Under the pieces are notes generated by a model. The model saw only the letters and a list, made by a program, of their open reading frames with translations, was not told where the DNA came from and did no database searches. Below are positions 42,002 through 50,380 of a DNA stretch of 64,000 bases, piece by piece; position 1 is the first letter of the stretch, and the number at the start of each line of letters is the position of its first letter. The DNA is taken from assembly GCA_023382595.1 (NCBI GenBank), contig JAHDWB010000011.1, positions 1 through 64,000 on the forward strand, in the 5' to 3' direction. The position numbers and the translations under genes are program-made. Origin of the DNA: Anaerolineales bacterium. GTDB taxonomy: Bacteria > Chloroflexota > Anaerolineae > Anaerolineales > Villigracilaceae.

Positions 42002-42976
42002 ATGAAGACCAAATCCCTGTTTTGCATGTTGATCGTGACCCTCGCCGCCGCGGCGTGCGCCCCGCAAGCCCCGCCGACCGCCACGCCTCCCCCCAGCCCC
42101 CTGCCTGCCTTTGAAACCGCCACCCTCATCCCCGCCTCCGCCACACCCATCGTCATAGAGACGGCGCTCGTACCGAGCGCCACCCTCGCGCCGACGCTCA
42201 ACCCGGCGGTTACTGCCACGTCCCTGCCGCCAGCGACCGGCATGCACAATCCCTATGCCGTTGTGCTCGTACTGCCCGGCGACGTGCTCAACATCCGCGC
42301 CGGTGCGGGCACGGGGTACAGCATCGTTGGCACGCTCCAGCCGACGGCGTCCGGCGTGAACCGCACCGGTCCAGCCGCCAGCGCGGGCGGAGACCGCTGG
42401 GTCGAGATCCAGAACCCGGGCGGCGGCACAGGCTGGGTCAATGCCAACTTCCTGACCGAGCACGTGTCTTCCTCCGCCTTCTGCGCGGATGCGCGTGTGA
42501 CCGCCCTGCTCAATGACCTCAGGACCGCCCTGCTCAACAGCAACGGCGACCTGCTCCGCGCACTGGTCAGCCCCGTCCACGGCTTGGACCTGCGCCTGTG
42601 GCGCTATGGCACGGTGGTGAACTACTCACCGAAGGAAGCACAATGGGCATTTCAATCGGAGTATGAGGTCAGTTGGGGAGCCGCGCCCGGCAGCGGCGAA
42701 GAGACAAAAGGCACGTTCACCGCCCAGCCTTTGCCGAGATTACAGGAAGTGTTCGGCGGCAATTATTCCATGCACTGCAACGACACGCTCGACCTCGCCA
42801 CCTTTGCCCTGCAGCCCTGGTCCCCCGAATATGCCAACATCAATTTCTATACCATCTACAAACCCGGCACGGAGCAATACGGCGGGTTGGATTGGCGCGC
42901 ATGGACGGTCGGTGTGGAATACGTGGAAGGCAAGCCGACGCTCTTCGCGCTGATCCACTTCCAATGGGAACCGTAA
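42002..42976 (+). CDS. Lipoprotein with bacterial SH3 domain
   Basis: The 324-aa protein has a lipoprotein signal with L-A-A-A-A-C (Cys19 or nearby), so it is anchored on the outer face of the membrane. A Pro/Thr-rich linker follows (to about residue 75). An SH3b domain then shows V-L-N-I-R-A-G-A-G-T-G-Y-S-I-V-G-T-L and W-V-E-I-Q-N-P-G-G-G-T-G-W-V. The C-terminal half, with C-A-D-A-R and later W-E-P, I cannot name. I use the ATG preceded by GGAAGGAGAA rather than the longer frame upstream. SH3b domains bind cell-wall or other surface polymers. The gene is followed by a palindromic repeat. Confidence 0.85.
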   Translation: MKTKSLFCMLIVTLAAAACAPQAPPTATPPPSPLPAFETATLIPASATPIVIETALVPSATLAPTLNPAVTATSLPPATGMHNPYAVVLVLPGDVLNIRAGAGTGYSIVGTLQPTASGVNRTGPAASAGGDRWVEIQNPGGGTGWVNANFLTEHVSSSAFCADARVTALLNDLRTALLNSNGDLLRALVSPVHGLDLRLWRYGTVVNYSPKEAQWAFQSEYEVSWGAAPGSGEETKGTFTAQPLPRLQEVFGGNYSMHCNDTLDLATFALQPWSPEYANINFYTIYKPGTEQYGGLDWRAWTVGVEYVEGKPTLFALIHFQWEP

Positions 42977-43031
42977 ACGCGCCTCACCCCGCACACCCCG
43001 CCCCCACCCGTCCTCCCCCGCCCCCACCCAT

Positions 43032-43120
43032 CCTCCCCCAAATCCGACAATAAAGCGCTTACAAAATGATTCAGAGTTTGAATCGTCGGAGTTGGGGGAG
43101 GTGCCGAAGGCGGAGGGGGG
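43032..43120. repeat. Palindromic CCTCCCCCAAAT element, copy 6
   Basis: The arms CCTCCCCCAAATCCGACA and CGTCGGAGTTGGGGGAGG flank a centre with AAAGCGCTTACAAAATGATT. Nearly the same centre occurs alone at 34795-34815. The tail ends 2 bases before the stop of the next minus-strand gene. Confidence 0.85.
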
Positions 43121-43122
43121 TC

Positions 43123-43689
43123 TCACCCCGCCGAACGACGCCGCAACCAGCGCCAGCCCGCCCAGACCAGCCCCGCGAGCAGGATCACAAAACTGCCGTT
43201 GACGAAGAACCATTTCAACGCCGTGAAGACCGGCGTCATCACATCCACGAACGGGGTCGGGTCGGGGTAGCGTCCCATTACCAGCGCGGCGGAGAGATTT
43301 TCGAGATAGTCGAAGACCACGCCCGCCAGCGGGAAGAGATTCAACAACCGCCAGCGGTCCCCCGCGGGCAGGGCGCGCGTCAACGCCCAACTGACGGCGG
43401 TGCCGAGGAAGAACAGATACGCGAGGGGCCAGACCACATCGAAGGTCAGGCGCGCGCGGATATAGGCACTCCGCCCCTCTGCGCCGTACGCCTCCGCCAT
43501 GCGGTACAGGTCGGCGGGCGTATAGAAGAAGGACGTATCGGGCGAGCCCGTCTCCGCGCTGTAGGTCTCTGCCTGCGCCGCCTGCCCCGGCAGGATGACA
43601 CCGATAAAGACCGCGAAGACCGCCAGCGCCGCGAGCGCCAGCCAGCCTTTTGAAATGGAATACAAGAGATCCGAAGTCCGTTCGAGCAT
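43123..43689 (-). CDS. Polytopic membrane protein of unknown function
   Basis: The 188-aa protein has four hydrophobic segments: near residues 15-40, 85-110, 115-140 and 155-180. An external loop follows the first, carrying Y-S-A-E-T-G-S-P-D-T-S-F-F-Y-T. I start it at M-L-E-R-T-S-D because GAGGTGA lies 5 bases before this ATG and overlaps the stop of the FAD oxidase gene. That makes the two genes translationally coupled. Longer in-frame starts exist but lie inside the oxidase gene. The fold resembles short integral membrane proteins common in Chloroflexota; no function can be assigned. Confidence 0.78.
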   Translation of the reverse strand: MLERTSDLLYSISKGWLALAALAVFAVFIGVILPGQAAQAETYSAETGSPDTSFFYTPADLYRMAEAYGAEGRSAYIRARLTFDVVWPLAYLFFLGTAVSWALTRALPAGDRWRLLNLFPLAGVVFDYLENLSAALVMGRYPDPTPFVDVMTPVFTALKWFFVNGSFVILLAGLVWAGWRWLRRRSAG

Positions 43690-43694
43690 CGTTA

Positions 43695-46600
43695 TCACCT
43701 CACTGGGTTTGTCGTACTTTTGCGCCATGCCTCTGCCGCCACCACCAGCGGATGCCGCGCCTCCACCCCCGCCCCCTGCTGGATCTGCATCCGGCACGCC
43801 GCGCCGCTGGAAATGATTCCACTGCCCCCTCCGTCACTGCGTGACACCTCCCCCACATCCGCGCCGGGGGTTTCCCTCACTCCTGCAACCATTCCTTTCG
43901 GATGTGGGGGAGACTGGGAGGGGGCAAGGGCGCGAATCTTTGGCAGTACCCCCAACTCCCCGACCTTCATCGAAAGCTCGTAATGCCCGGCATCGTACCC
44001 AAATGTGCCCGCCATGCCGCAGCAGCCCGCCTCGAGGACTTCCACCTCGAACCCGAAGCGCCTCAGCATCTCGACCGTGGCGGCGGTGCCGGAGGGTAAG
44101 CCGTCATCCGCCGGTCCCTGCGCGCGCTGGTGACAATGCGGCTGGAATACCAACTTCCCCCCCTCTCCTTTGAGGAGAGGGGCTGGGGGTGAGGTCGCAG
44201 CACGCAAAACAAACTCCTCCACCAGCCAGACCCGCCTGCTCAACGCGCGGATCTCTTCACGGCGACCCGGCAACAAGGAGGTGTACTCGTCCTTGAGACA
44301 ATAGACCTCCGGCGGTTCGCATCCCACCACGCTCAAGCCTGCCCCCCCGTCCAGACGTTGGATCTCGTCCAAGACCCTGTCCGCGTGCCGCCCTGCCGCC
44401 TCGAGGAATCCCTTTGAAAGCAGGGACGCGCCCGCGCCGATCACCGGCAGGAGTTTCACGTCGTAGCCGAGTCCGTTCAGGAGGCAGACCGCCGCCTCTT
44501 CCACCTCCGGCTCGATGTAATGCGAAAAGACATCCGACAGGAAAATGACCGACTTGGAACGACCCGTTTGCAGGTCGGCGCGGAAGCGCGGCTTCGTAAA
44601 GCGCGGGAACGGTCTCTGCTCCGCCAGCCCCAGCAGGCGCGCGATCATCTTCCGCGTAACGGTCATATCCATGAAGAGATTCGCCAGCGGCGCGAGGGGA
44701 CTCAAGACCTGCGCGGCGAGGTGGAAGTAGCCGAAGAGATAATCGCGCAGAGGGCGGCGGTGACGCTTGTAATACTGGTGCATGAACTCGTACTTGAGCT
44801 TGGGCATGTCCACGCCGCTGGGGCACTCGGAGGTGCAGCCCTTGCAGGCGAGGCACAAATCCAACGTTTGGAAAGCCGCCAATTCGAGTTCCGAATATCG
44901 AGTATTCGAATATTCGATCTTCGACAAACCCCGCAACAAATTCGCCCTGCCCCTGGTGCTCAAGCCTTCTTCGCGCGTGGCTTGAAACGACGGGCACATC
45001 ACGCCGCTCTGTTTGCGGCACACGCCCTGCCCGTTGCACATTTCGACCGCCCCGCTCAGACCGCGCTCGTGCTCGAAGTGCAGCACGGCTTCCCATGCCT
45101 GCGGTGCCGGGTCGGTGCGGTACCGCAGGTGTGTGTCCATCGGCGGCGCGTCGAACAGCTTCTTGGGGTTCAGAAGGTCCTGCGGGTCGGCGGCATGTTT
45201 CAAGCGCCGCATGGCATCGGTGACCTCCTTCCCGTAGGTGCGTTCGATGTATTCGCCGCGCGCGAGACCGTCGCCGTGTTCACTGCTCATCGAGCCGCCC
45301 AGCCGCATCGTCAACGCGAAGACCGCTTCGCTGATGCTTCGCATGGCGCGCACGCCCTCGCCGGTCTGTGCGTTCAGCACCGGGCGGATGTGCAGGCAGC
45401 CCGCCGAGGCATGGGCATAGATGCCGCCGAACGTGCCGTGCGCTTCGAGCATGCGCTCCACCTCGCGCACGAAATCGCCCAAACGCTCCACCGGGATGGC
45501 GCAGTCTTCGATGAACGCCAGCGGTCGCGCCGCCTGCGGGCGCGAATCCAGGATGCCCAGCCCCACCTTGCGCACGTTCCAGATGCGCGCCTGCTCTTCG
45601 GCGCTCTCGGCGATGGTCAATAATGCACCCCCGGTCGAGTCGCCGCGAAGCGGCGTATCGAGACTGCGTACCCGTTCCTTCAAACCCCGAGGTTCGCTCC
45701 CACTGAACTCCACCACCAACACCGCGGCGGGACTGCCCACCACCCAGCCCATTTGGCGCGCATAGGCGGGTACGCTGCGCGCCAGTTCGAGGATCATGCG
45801 GGGAATCAACTCCACGGCGCTGGGCTTGAACTCCAACAGGCGCGGCACATCATCGCAGGCAGAGGCGATGCTGTCATAGGCAAGCACGCCCAGTATCGTG
45901 TGCCGTGGTTTGGGGACGAGGTTCACGGTCAGACGGCGCATGACCGCCAGCGTGCCTTCACTGCCTGCTAATAGATGCGCCAGATTGACGGTGGACGTTG
46001 GGCGGTAAACCGCCGCAGGCAGACCGAAATCATACGCATCCCATTGCGGCGGCGCGGAGGGACTCCACGGCAGCAGGTAATTGAGCCGGTAGCCCGCTGA
46101 GTTGCGCCACGACTTGGGATGGCTCTGTTTGATGGCGTTGGCGTGGTGTGTGCGGATATCTTGAACTGCGGAAACGATATTCGATAAGCGGGTATTCGAA
46201 ACGCTCATACCTGCTCTCGAAGCATCGAATATCGAATCATCGAAAACCGCCAAACTCCCGTCCGAAAGGATCACATCCGCCGCGAGCAAATGGTCCGCCG
46301 ACATGCCGTATACGATGGAGTGCGCGCCGGTGGCATTGTTGCCGATCACGCCGCCCAGCGTGGCGCGCTCCGCCGAAGCCGGGTCGGGACCGAAGGTCAA
46401 GCCGTACGCTGCGGACGCGCGGTTGAGATCGGACAGCACCACGCCGGGTTCCACGACGGCGGAATGGGTCTCGGGGTCAATTTCAAGGATGGCATCGAGA
46501 TGACGCGAGCAATCCAGGATCAGGGCGTCCCCCACGGCTTGTCCCGCCAGCGAGGAGCCCGATCCGCGCGGCAGGATGGGAACGCGGTGCTTCGCCGCCA

Positions 46601-46772
46601 GCTCGACCGCGGCATGCAGGTCGTCCTGCGTCTTCGGCAGGGCGACTCCCAGCGGCTCGATCTGGTAGACCGAGGCGTCGGTGGAATATAAGGCTTTCGA
46701 GGCGGGGTCCAGCCGGATGTCGCCCGTGAAGCGCTTTTTGAGTTCGTGGAAAAAGTCGGGGGAGAGAGTCAT
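43695..46772 (-). CDS. FAD- and Fe-S-binding oxidoreductase (D-lactate/glycolate dehydrogenase type fusion)
   Basis: The 1025-aa enzyme fuses a GlcD-like flavin part to a GlpC/GlcF-like iron-sulphur part. Residues 35-210 are a PCMH-type FAD domain (P-R-G-S-G-S-S-L-A-G, E-P-G-V-V-L-S-D-L-N, I-G-N-N-A-T-G-A-H). The FAD-linked oxidase C-terminal domain ends with S-S-E-H-G-D-G. Two 4Fe-4S sets follow (C-N-G-Q-G-V-C...C-P and C-L-A-C-K-G-C-T-S-E-C-P). Two CCG-type Cys motifs come last (V-V-G-C-E-P-P, G-C-C-G-M-A-G). Likely substrates are D-lactate, glycolate or another 2-hydroxyacid, with electrons passed to the chain. Five stretches are encoded by inserted palindromic repeats, all in frame; all catalytic motifs survive. 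Confidence 0.9.
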   Translation of the reverse strand: MTLSPDFFHELKKRFTGDIRLDPASKALYSTDASVYQIEPLGVALPKTQDDLHAAVELAAKHRVPILPRGSGSSLAGQAVGDALILDCSRHLDAILEIDPETHSAVVEPGVVLSDLNRASAAYGLTFGPDPASAERATLGGVIGNNATGAHSIVYGMSADHLLAADVILSDGSLAVFDDSIFDASRAGMSVSNTRLSNIVSAVQDIRTHHANAIKQSHPKSWRNSAGYRLNYLLPWSPSAPPQWDAYDFGLPAAVYRPTSTVNLAHLLAGSEGTLAVMRRLTVNLVPKPRHTILGVLAYDSIASACDDVPRLLEFKPSAVELIPRMILELARSVPAYARQMGWVVGSPAAVLVVEFSGSEPRGLKERVRSLDTPLRGDSTGGALLTIAESAEEQARIWNVRKVGLGILDSRPQAARPLAFIEDCAIPVERLGDFVREVERMLEAHGTFGGIYAHASAGCLHIRPVLNAQTGEGVRAMRSISEAVFALTMRLGGSMSSEHGDGLARGEYIERTYGKEVTDAMRRLKHAADPQDLLNPKKLFDAPPMDTHLRYRTDPAPQAWEAVLHFEHERGLSGAVEMCNGQGVCRKQSGVMCPSFQATREEGLSTRGRANLLRGLSKIEYSNTRYSELELAAFQTLDLCLACKGCTSECPSGVDMPKLKYEFMHQYYKRHRRPLRDYLFGYFHLAAQVLSPLAPLANLFMDMTVTRKMIARLLGLAEQRPFPRFTKPRFRADLQTGRSKSVIFLSDVFSHYIEPEVEEAAVCLLNGLGYDVKLLPVIGAGASLLSKGFLEAAGRHADRVLDEIQRLDGGAGLSVVGCEPPEVYCLKDEYTSLLPGRREEIRALSRRVWLVEEFVLRAATSPPAPLLKGEGGKLVFQPHCHQRAQGPADDGLPSGTAATVEMLRRFGFEVEVLEAGCCGMAGTFGYDAGHYELSMKVGELGVLPKIRALAPSQSPPHPKGMVAGVRETPGADVGEVSRSDGGGSGIISSGAACRMQIQQGAGVEARHPLVVAAEAWRKSTTNPVR
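43822..43925. repeat. CCTCCCCCACATCC repeat inside the oxidase gene
   Basis: The arms CTCCCCCACATCCG and CGGATGTGGGGGAG encode about 34 extra residues (S-Q-S-P-P-H-P-K-G through E-V-S-R-S-D-G) between the CCG domain and the last helix. Confidence 0.85.
44158..44196. repeat. CCCCTCTCCTTTGAGGAGAGGGG hairpin inside the oxidase gene
   Basis: The palindrome plus a G-rich tail encode S-P-P-A-P-L-L-K-G-E-G-G in the CCG region. The motif is familiar from repeat insertions in many bacterial genes. Confidence 0.85.
44888..44935. repeat. ATATTCGA repeat inside the oxidase gene, copy 1
   Basis: GAATATCGAGTATTCGAATATTCGA is rich in overlapping palindromes and encodes I-E-Y-S-N-T-R-Y-S-E-L-E just before the second Fe-S motif. 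Confidence 0.7.
45631..45664. repeat. GGTCGAGT...GTATCGAGAC palindrome inside the oxidase gene
   Basis: CGCCGC and GCGGCG arms with outer GTCGAGT and ATCGAGAC match the hsdM insertion. It encodes S-L-D-T-P-L-R-G-D-S-T-G. Confidence 0.85.
46165..46250. repeat. ATATTCGA repeat inside the oxidase gene, copy 2
   Basis: Several ATATTCGA, TATTCGAAA and TCGAATATCGAA words spread over about 85 bases encode D-D-S-I-F-D-A-S-R-A-G-M-S-V-S-N-T-R. Less symmetrical than copy 1. Confidence 0.55.
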
Positions 46773-46779
46773 TTGATAA

Positions 46780-46811
46780 AGCCCCTAAAGGTATTGAAAC
46801 CTTTAGGGGCT
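46780..46811 (-). terminator. Terminator of gpmA
   Basis: A perfect 13-bp stem (AGCCCCTAAAGGT and complement) with a 6-base loop lies 8 bases after the gpmA stop, also just before the oxidase start. The T tract is short. Confidence 0.75.
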
Positions 46812-46818
46812 GGAACAT

Positions 46819-47565
46819 CTATTTCACCTGCGCCTGTTTCGCCACCGCTTCGGCTCTCTTGGCGGCTTCTTCGGGGTCGCCGAGATAATACTTCTTGAGC
46901 GGCTTCAGGTCCTCATCCAGTTCATAGACCAGCGGCAAGCCGGTCGGGATGTTCAAGGCGACGATGTCCACTTCGGACATGTCATCGAGGTATTTGACCA
47001 TCGCGCGGATCGAGTTGCCGTGCGCGACGATCATCACGCGCCTGCCCGCCTTGATCTCCGGCGCGAGCGTGGAATGCCAGTACGGCAGGACGCGCTCCAG
47101 GGTGATCTTGAGCGATTCGGTGGCGGGCAGTTGTCCGGCGGTCAACCCGGCATAGCGGCGGTCGAACTTCGGATGGCGCTCGTCGCTGGGTTCCAGCGCG
47201 GGCGGCGGGGTATCGTAACTGCGCCGCCAGATCAGGACCTGCTCGTCGCCGAACTTTTCCGCCGTTTCGGCTTTGTTCAGTCCCTGCAATGCGCCGTAGT
47301 GGCGTTCGTTCAACTGCCAGGCGCGCACGACCGGCAGCCAGTCGCGGTCCATGACGTCCTGGATGATGTTCAGGGTCTTGATGGCGCGCTTCAACACGGA
47401 CGTGTAGGCGATGTCGAAGTCATAGCCTTCGTCCTTCAATAACTTCCCCGCTTCGGCGGCTTCGGTCCTGCCGAGATCGGTCAGGTCCACATCCGTCCAG
47501 CCGGTGAAACGGTTCTCGAGGTTCCATGTGCTTTGTCCATGACGGACGAGTACGAGTTTATACAT
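46819..47565 (-). CDS. gpmA: 2,3-bisphosphoglycerate-dependent phosphoglycerate mutase
   Basis: The 248-aa cytoplasmic enzyme interconverts 3- and 2-phosphoglycerate in glycolysis and gluconeogenesis. [10 protein letters not shown] near the start holds the phospho-histidine. [25 protein letters not shown] (Glu acid/base) and [10 protein letters not shown] (second His) are all present. Length equals that of the E. coli enzyme. A GGAG precedes the ATG. The C-terminal tail is a Lys/Ala-rich extension. It is transcribed away from mutS and is followed by its own terminator. Confidence 0.97.
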   Translation of the reverse strand: MYKLVLVRHGQSTWNLENRFTGWTDVDLTDLGRTEAAEAGKLLKDEGYDFDIAYTSVLKRAIKTLNIIQDVMDRDWLPVVRAWQLNERHYGALQGLNKAETAEKFGDEQVLIWRRSYDTPPPALEPSDERHPKFDRRYAGLTAGQLPATESLKITLERVLPYWHSTLAPEIKAGRRVMIVAHGNSIRAMVKYLDDMSEVDIVALNIPTGLPLVYELDEDLKPLKKYYLGDPEEAAKRAEAVAKQAQVK

Positions 47566-47700
47566 AAATCGGCTCCTATGTCATTCCGGTATCGATCCGC
47601 AGATGACGCAGGTTGGGCAGATTGAAACCCAAACAAGGACATGCTCTGCGAACATCGGCGCAATCTGTGGATTGCCCATCACATCCACCAACCTGTCTTT

Positions 47701-47790
47701 CATGTCGTTGCGAGACCCGCAGGGGCGAAGCAATCCCCCCGCTGATGAGGAGATTGCCGCGTCGGGCTGCGCCCTCCTCGCAATGACATG
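47701..47790. repeat. Dispersed palindromic repeat (TGTCGTTGCGAG type), copy 2
   Basis: The outer arms TGTCGTTGCGAG and CTCGCAATGACA match copy 1 at 26317-26396; the inner parts differ (GGCGAAGCAATC). It lies in the gpmA-mutS divergent spacer. Confidence 0.8.
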
Positions 47791-47819
47791 AGATTATAGC
47801 CCAAGTCATTCGCCCATAG

Positions 47820-47825
47820 TAAAAT
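47820..47825 (+). promoter_or_regulatory. -10 box of mutS
   Basis: TAAAAT ends 6 bases before the mutS ATG, with no ribosome-binding site, in line with a leaderless start. Confidence 0.4.
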
Positions 47826-47831
47826 TAGCGG

Positions 47832-50375
47832 ATGCCCAAAGATGACGTCACCCCCGTCCGCCAGCAATACCTCGATATCAAAAAAGAATATCCCGGCAGC
47901 ATCCTGTTCTTCCGGCTCGGCGACTTCTACGAAACCTTCGATGAAGACGCCGAGATCACCGCGCGCGAACTGGACATCGTGCTCACGTCGCGTCCGGTCG
48001 GCGGCGGTGTACGCGTGCCGCTGGCAGGCATCCCGTATCATGCCGTCGAGAACTATCTTGCGCGCCTGATCGAAAAAGGCTATCACGTCGCCATCTGCGA
48101 ACAGGTCGGCGACCAGCCCAGCAAGGGCATCTTTCCGCGCAAGGTCGTGCGCGTGGTCACGCCCGGGACGGTGACCGAACCGGGGCTGCTGCCGGGGGAT
48201 GCGAACAACTATCTCGCCTCGCTCTTCCTCGACGGGCAGACTGCCTCTGTTTCTTATACCGACGTCACCACCGGAGAGTTCGCCGTCACCGAACTGCCGC
48301 TGGAAGCCTTGCGCGCCGAGTTGACGAGACTGCACCCTGCCGAGATCCTTTACCCCGACAGCCAGACCCTGCCCGACGGCATTACCGGTCACACCACCGC
48401 GCTGCCCTCGTGGAAGTTCGAAGCGGGCAAATGCAACGACACTCTATTGACGCAGTTCAACGCCTCCACGCTGGATGGTTTCGGGCTCAAGGCGAACAGT
48501 CTCTCCGTGCGCGCGGCGGGGGCGATCGTGCAATATCTCAAAGAGACCCAGCCCGACGCGCTGCACCTGCTCAACTCCCTGCGCTCGTACAGCCTGAACG
48601 AGTTCATGACGCTGGACGCCTCCACGCGCCGCAATCTCGAATTGGATGAGACCCTGCGCGGACAACGCAAAGGCTCCCTGCTCGGCACGCTCGACCTGAC
48701 CATCACCCCGATGGGCAAACGCCTGATCCACCAGTGGGTCAGCCAGCCGCTCCTGCATGTCGAGAAGATCCAGAAACGCCAGAACGGCGTGGAGCACTTC
48801 GTCCAACAGGGCATGGTGCGCGCCGAATTGCGCGACGCGCTCAAGCCGCTCGCCGACCTGGAACGACTCGTCAACCGCGTGATCGCCGGTCAGGCACAGC
48901 CGCGCGATCTAGCCGCGATGCGCAGCACCCTGGAACAGTTACCGAAAGTGAAAGAGGTAATTGGCGAACAGAAGGCAGAAGGCGGAAGGCAGTGGTCAGT
49001 TTGTGCGGAGCAGTTGAGGTTGCTGCAGAATGCGCTGGATGACGATCCGCCCGCCACCCTGCAGAACACAGGCATCATCCGCGCCGGGTATTCGCAGGAA
49101 CTGGATGCGGTCATCGACGCCTCGAAACATGCCCGCGATTGGATCGCCAACCTCGAAGGCGTGGAACGCGAGAAAACAGGCATCAAAACGCTCAAGGTCG
49201 GCTACAACAAGGTCTTCGGCTATTACATCGAAATCTCGCGCGGCGCGGCAGACAAAGCCCCCGGACATTACATCCGCAAGCAGACACTGGTCAATGCCGA
49301 GCGCTTCATCACACCGGAGATGAAGGAATACGAAACGCTGGTGCTGAACGCGGAAGAGCGCATCCGCGAAATTGAACTGCGCTTGTTCAAAGAAATTTGT
49401 GCCGAGATCGCCAAGGCGGCGCATCAATTACTGTCCACTGCAAGAGCCATCGCCGAATTGGACGTCTTATCTGCGCTGGGAGAAGTGTCCGCTTTGAACG
49501 GGTACACCAAGCCGGAGGTGCACGAGGGCGGCGGGCTGGAGATCCGCGACGGACGGCATCCCGTCGTCGAGCAGTTGTTGAAGTCCGAGCGCTATATCCC
49601 GAACGATGTCATCTTCGAAAAAGGCGAGGTGGTGCGCGTCATCACGGGACCGAACATGAGCGGCAAGTCCACGTATCTGCGGCAGACCGCGCTGATCGTG
49701 TTGATGGCGCAGATGGGTTCCTTCGTGCCTGCCGCGTCGGCACGCATCGGCTTGGTGGACCGCATCTTCACCCGTATCGGCGCGCAGGATGAAATCCATG
49801 CAGGGCAGTCCACCTTCATGGTGGAGATGGTGGAGGCGGCGAACATTTTGCATCACGCCACGCCGCGCAGTCTGCTGATCCTGGACGAGATCGGGCGCGG
49901 CACTTCGACCTATGACGGGTTGTCCATTGCGTGGGGCATCATCGAATACATCCACAATCATCCGCAGCTGCGTGCGAAGACATTATTCGCCACGCACTAT
50001 CATGAATTGACCCAACTCGCCGAGTTACTGCCCGGCGTGCGCAACTACAACGTGGCGGTCAGCGAAGCGGACAACAAAGTGGTGTTTTTGCATAAGATCA
50101 TCCCCGGCGGCGCAGACCGTTCCTACGGCATCCATGTCGCGCAACTGGCAGGACTGCCCTCCCCCGTGATCGGGCGCGCGAATGAGATCATGGCAGAACT
50201 CGAGCGTTCCGCTGCGCGCGGCGTGAAGATCAATCCGCAGGCGGCACAGCAAGTGGCGCTGTTCCCGGAGACCAATCCGCTATTAGATGAGTTGAAGGAA
50301 CTGGATGTGAACGCGCTTTCCCCCATCGAGGCATTGAACAAGTTGTTCGAGTGGCAGAAGAAGTTTTTGAAATAG
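47832..50375 (+). CDS. mutS: DNA mismatch repair protein MutS
   Basis: The 847-aa protein recognises base mismatches and small loops. The N-terminal domain has F-F-R-L-G-D-F-Y-E-T-F, the G-x-F-Y-E mismatch-reading motif. The ATPase has Walker A G-P-N-M-S-G-K-S at 606-613, D-E-I-G-R-G-T-S-T-Y-D-G as Walker B/signature, and A-T-H-Y-H-E-L. Length is usual for bacterial MutS. A short stretch near residues 378-389 (E-Q-K-A-E-G-G-R-Q-W), coded by GAAGGC repeats, looks inserted in a helical domain loop. It is divergent from gpmA and its -10 box lies 6 bases from the ATG. Confidence 0.97.
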   Translation: MPKDDVTPVRQQYLDIKKEYPGSILFFRLGDFYETFDEDAEITARELDIVLTSRPVGGGVRVPLAGIPYHAVENYLARLIEKGYHVAICEQVGDQPSKGIFPRKVVRVVTPGTVTEPGLLPGDANNYLASLFLDGQTASVSYTDVTTGEFAVTELPLEALRAELTRLHPAEILYPDSQTLPDGITGHTTALPSWKFEAGKCNDTLLTQFNASTLDGFGLKANSLSVRAAGAIVQYLKETQPDALHLLNSLRSYSLNEFMTLDASTRRNLELDETLRGQRKGSLLGTLDLTITPMGKRLIHQWVSQPLLHVEKIQKRQNGVEHFVQQGMVRAELRDALKPLADLERLVNRVIAGQAQPRDLAAMRSTLEQLPKVKEVIGEQKAEGGRQWSVCAEQLRLLQNALDDDPPATLQNTGIIRAGYSQELDAVIDASKHARDWIANLEGVEREKTGIKTLKVGYNKVFGYYIEISRGAADKAPGHYIRKQTLVNAERFITPEMKEYETLVLNAEERIREIELRLFKEICAEIAKAAHQLLSTARAIAELDVLSALGEVSALNGYTKPEVHEGGGLEIRDGRHPVVEQLLKSERYIPNDVIFEKGEVVRVITGPNMSGKSTYLRQTALIVLMAQMGSFVPAASARIGLVDRIFTRIGAQDEIHAGQSTFMVEMVEAANILHHATPRSLLILDEIGRGTSTYDGLSIAWGIIEYIHNHPQLRAKTLFATHYHELTQLAELLPGVRNYNVAVSEADNKVVFLHKIIPGGADRSYGIHVAQLAGLPSPVIGRANEIMAELERSAARGVKINPQAAQQVALFPETNPLLDELKELDVNALSPIEALNKLFEWQKKFLK
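48966..48995 (+). repeat. GAAGGCAGAAGGCGGAAGGC simple repeat inside mutS
   Basis: Three GAAGGC-type units in frame encode Q-K-A-E-G-G-R-Q between helical segments of MutS domain III. Confidence 0.6.
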
Positions 50376-50380
50376 GAAAC

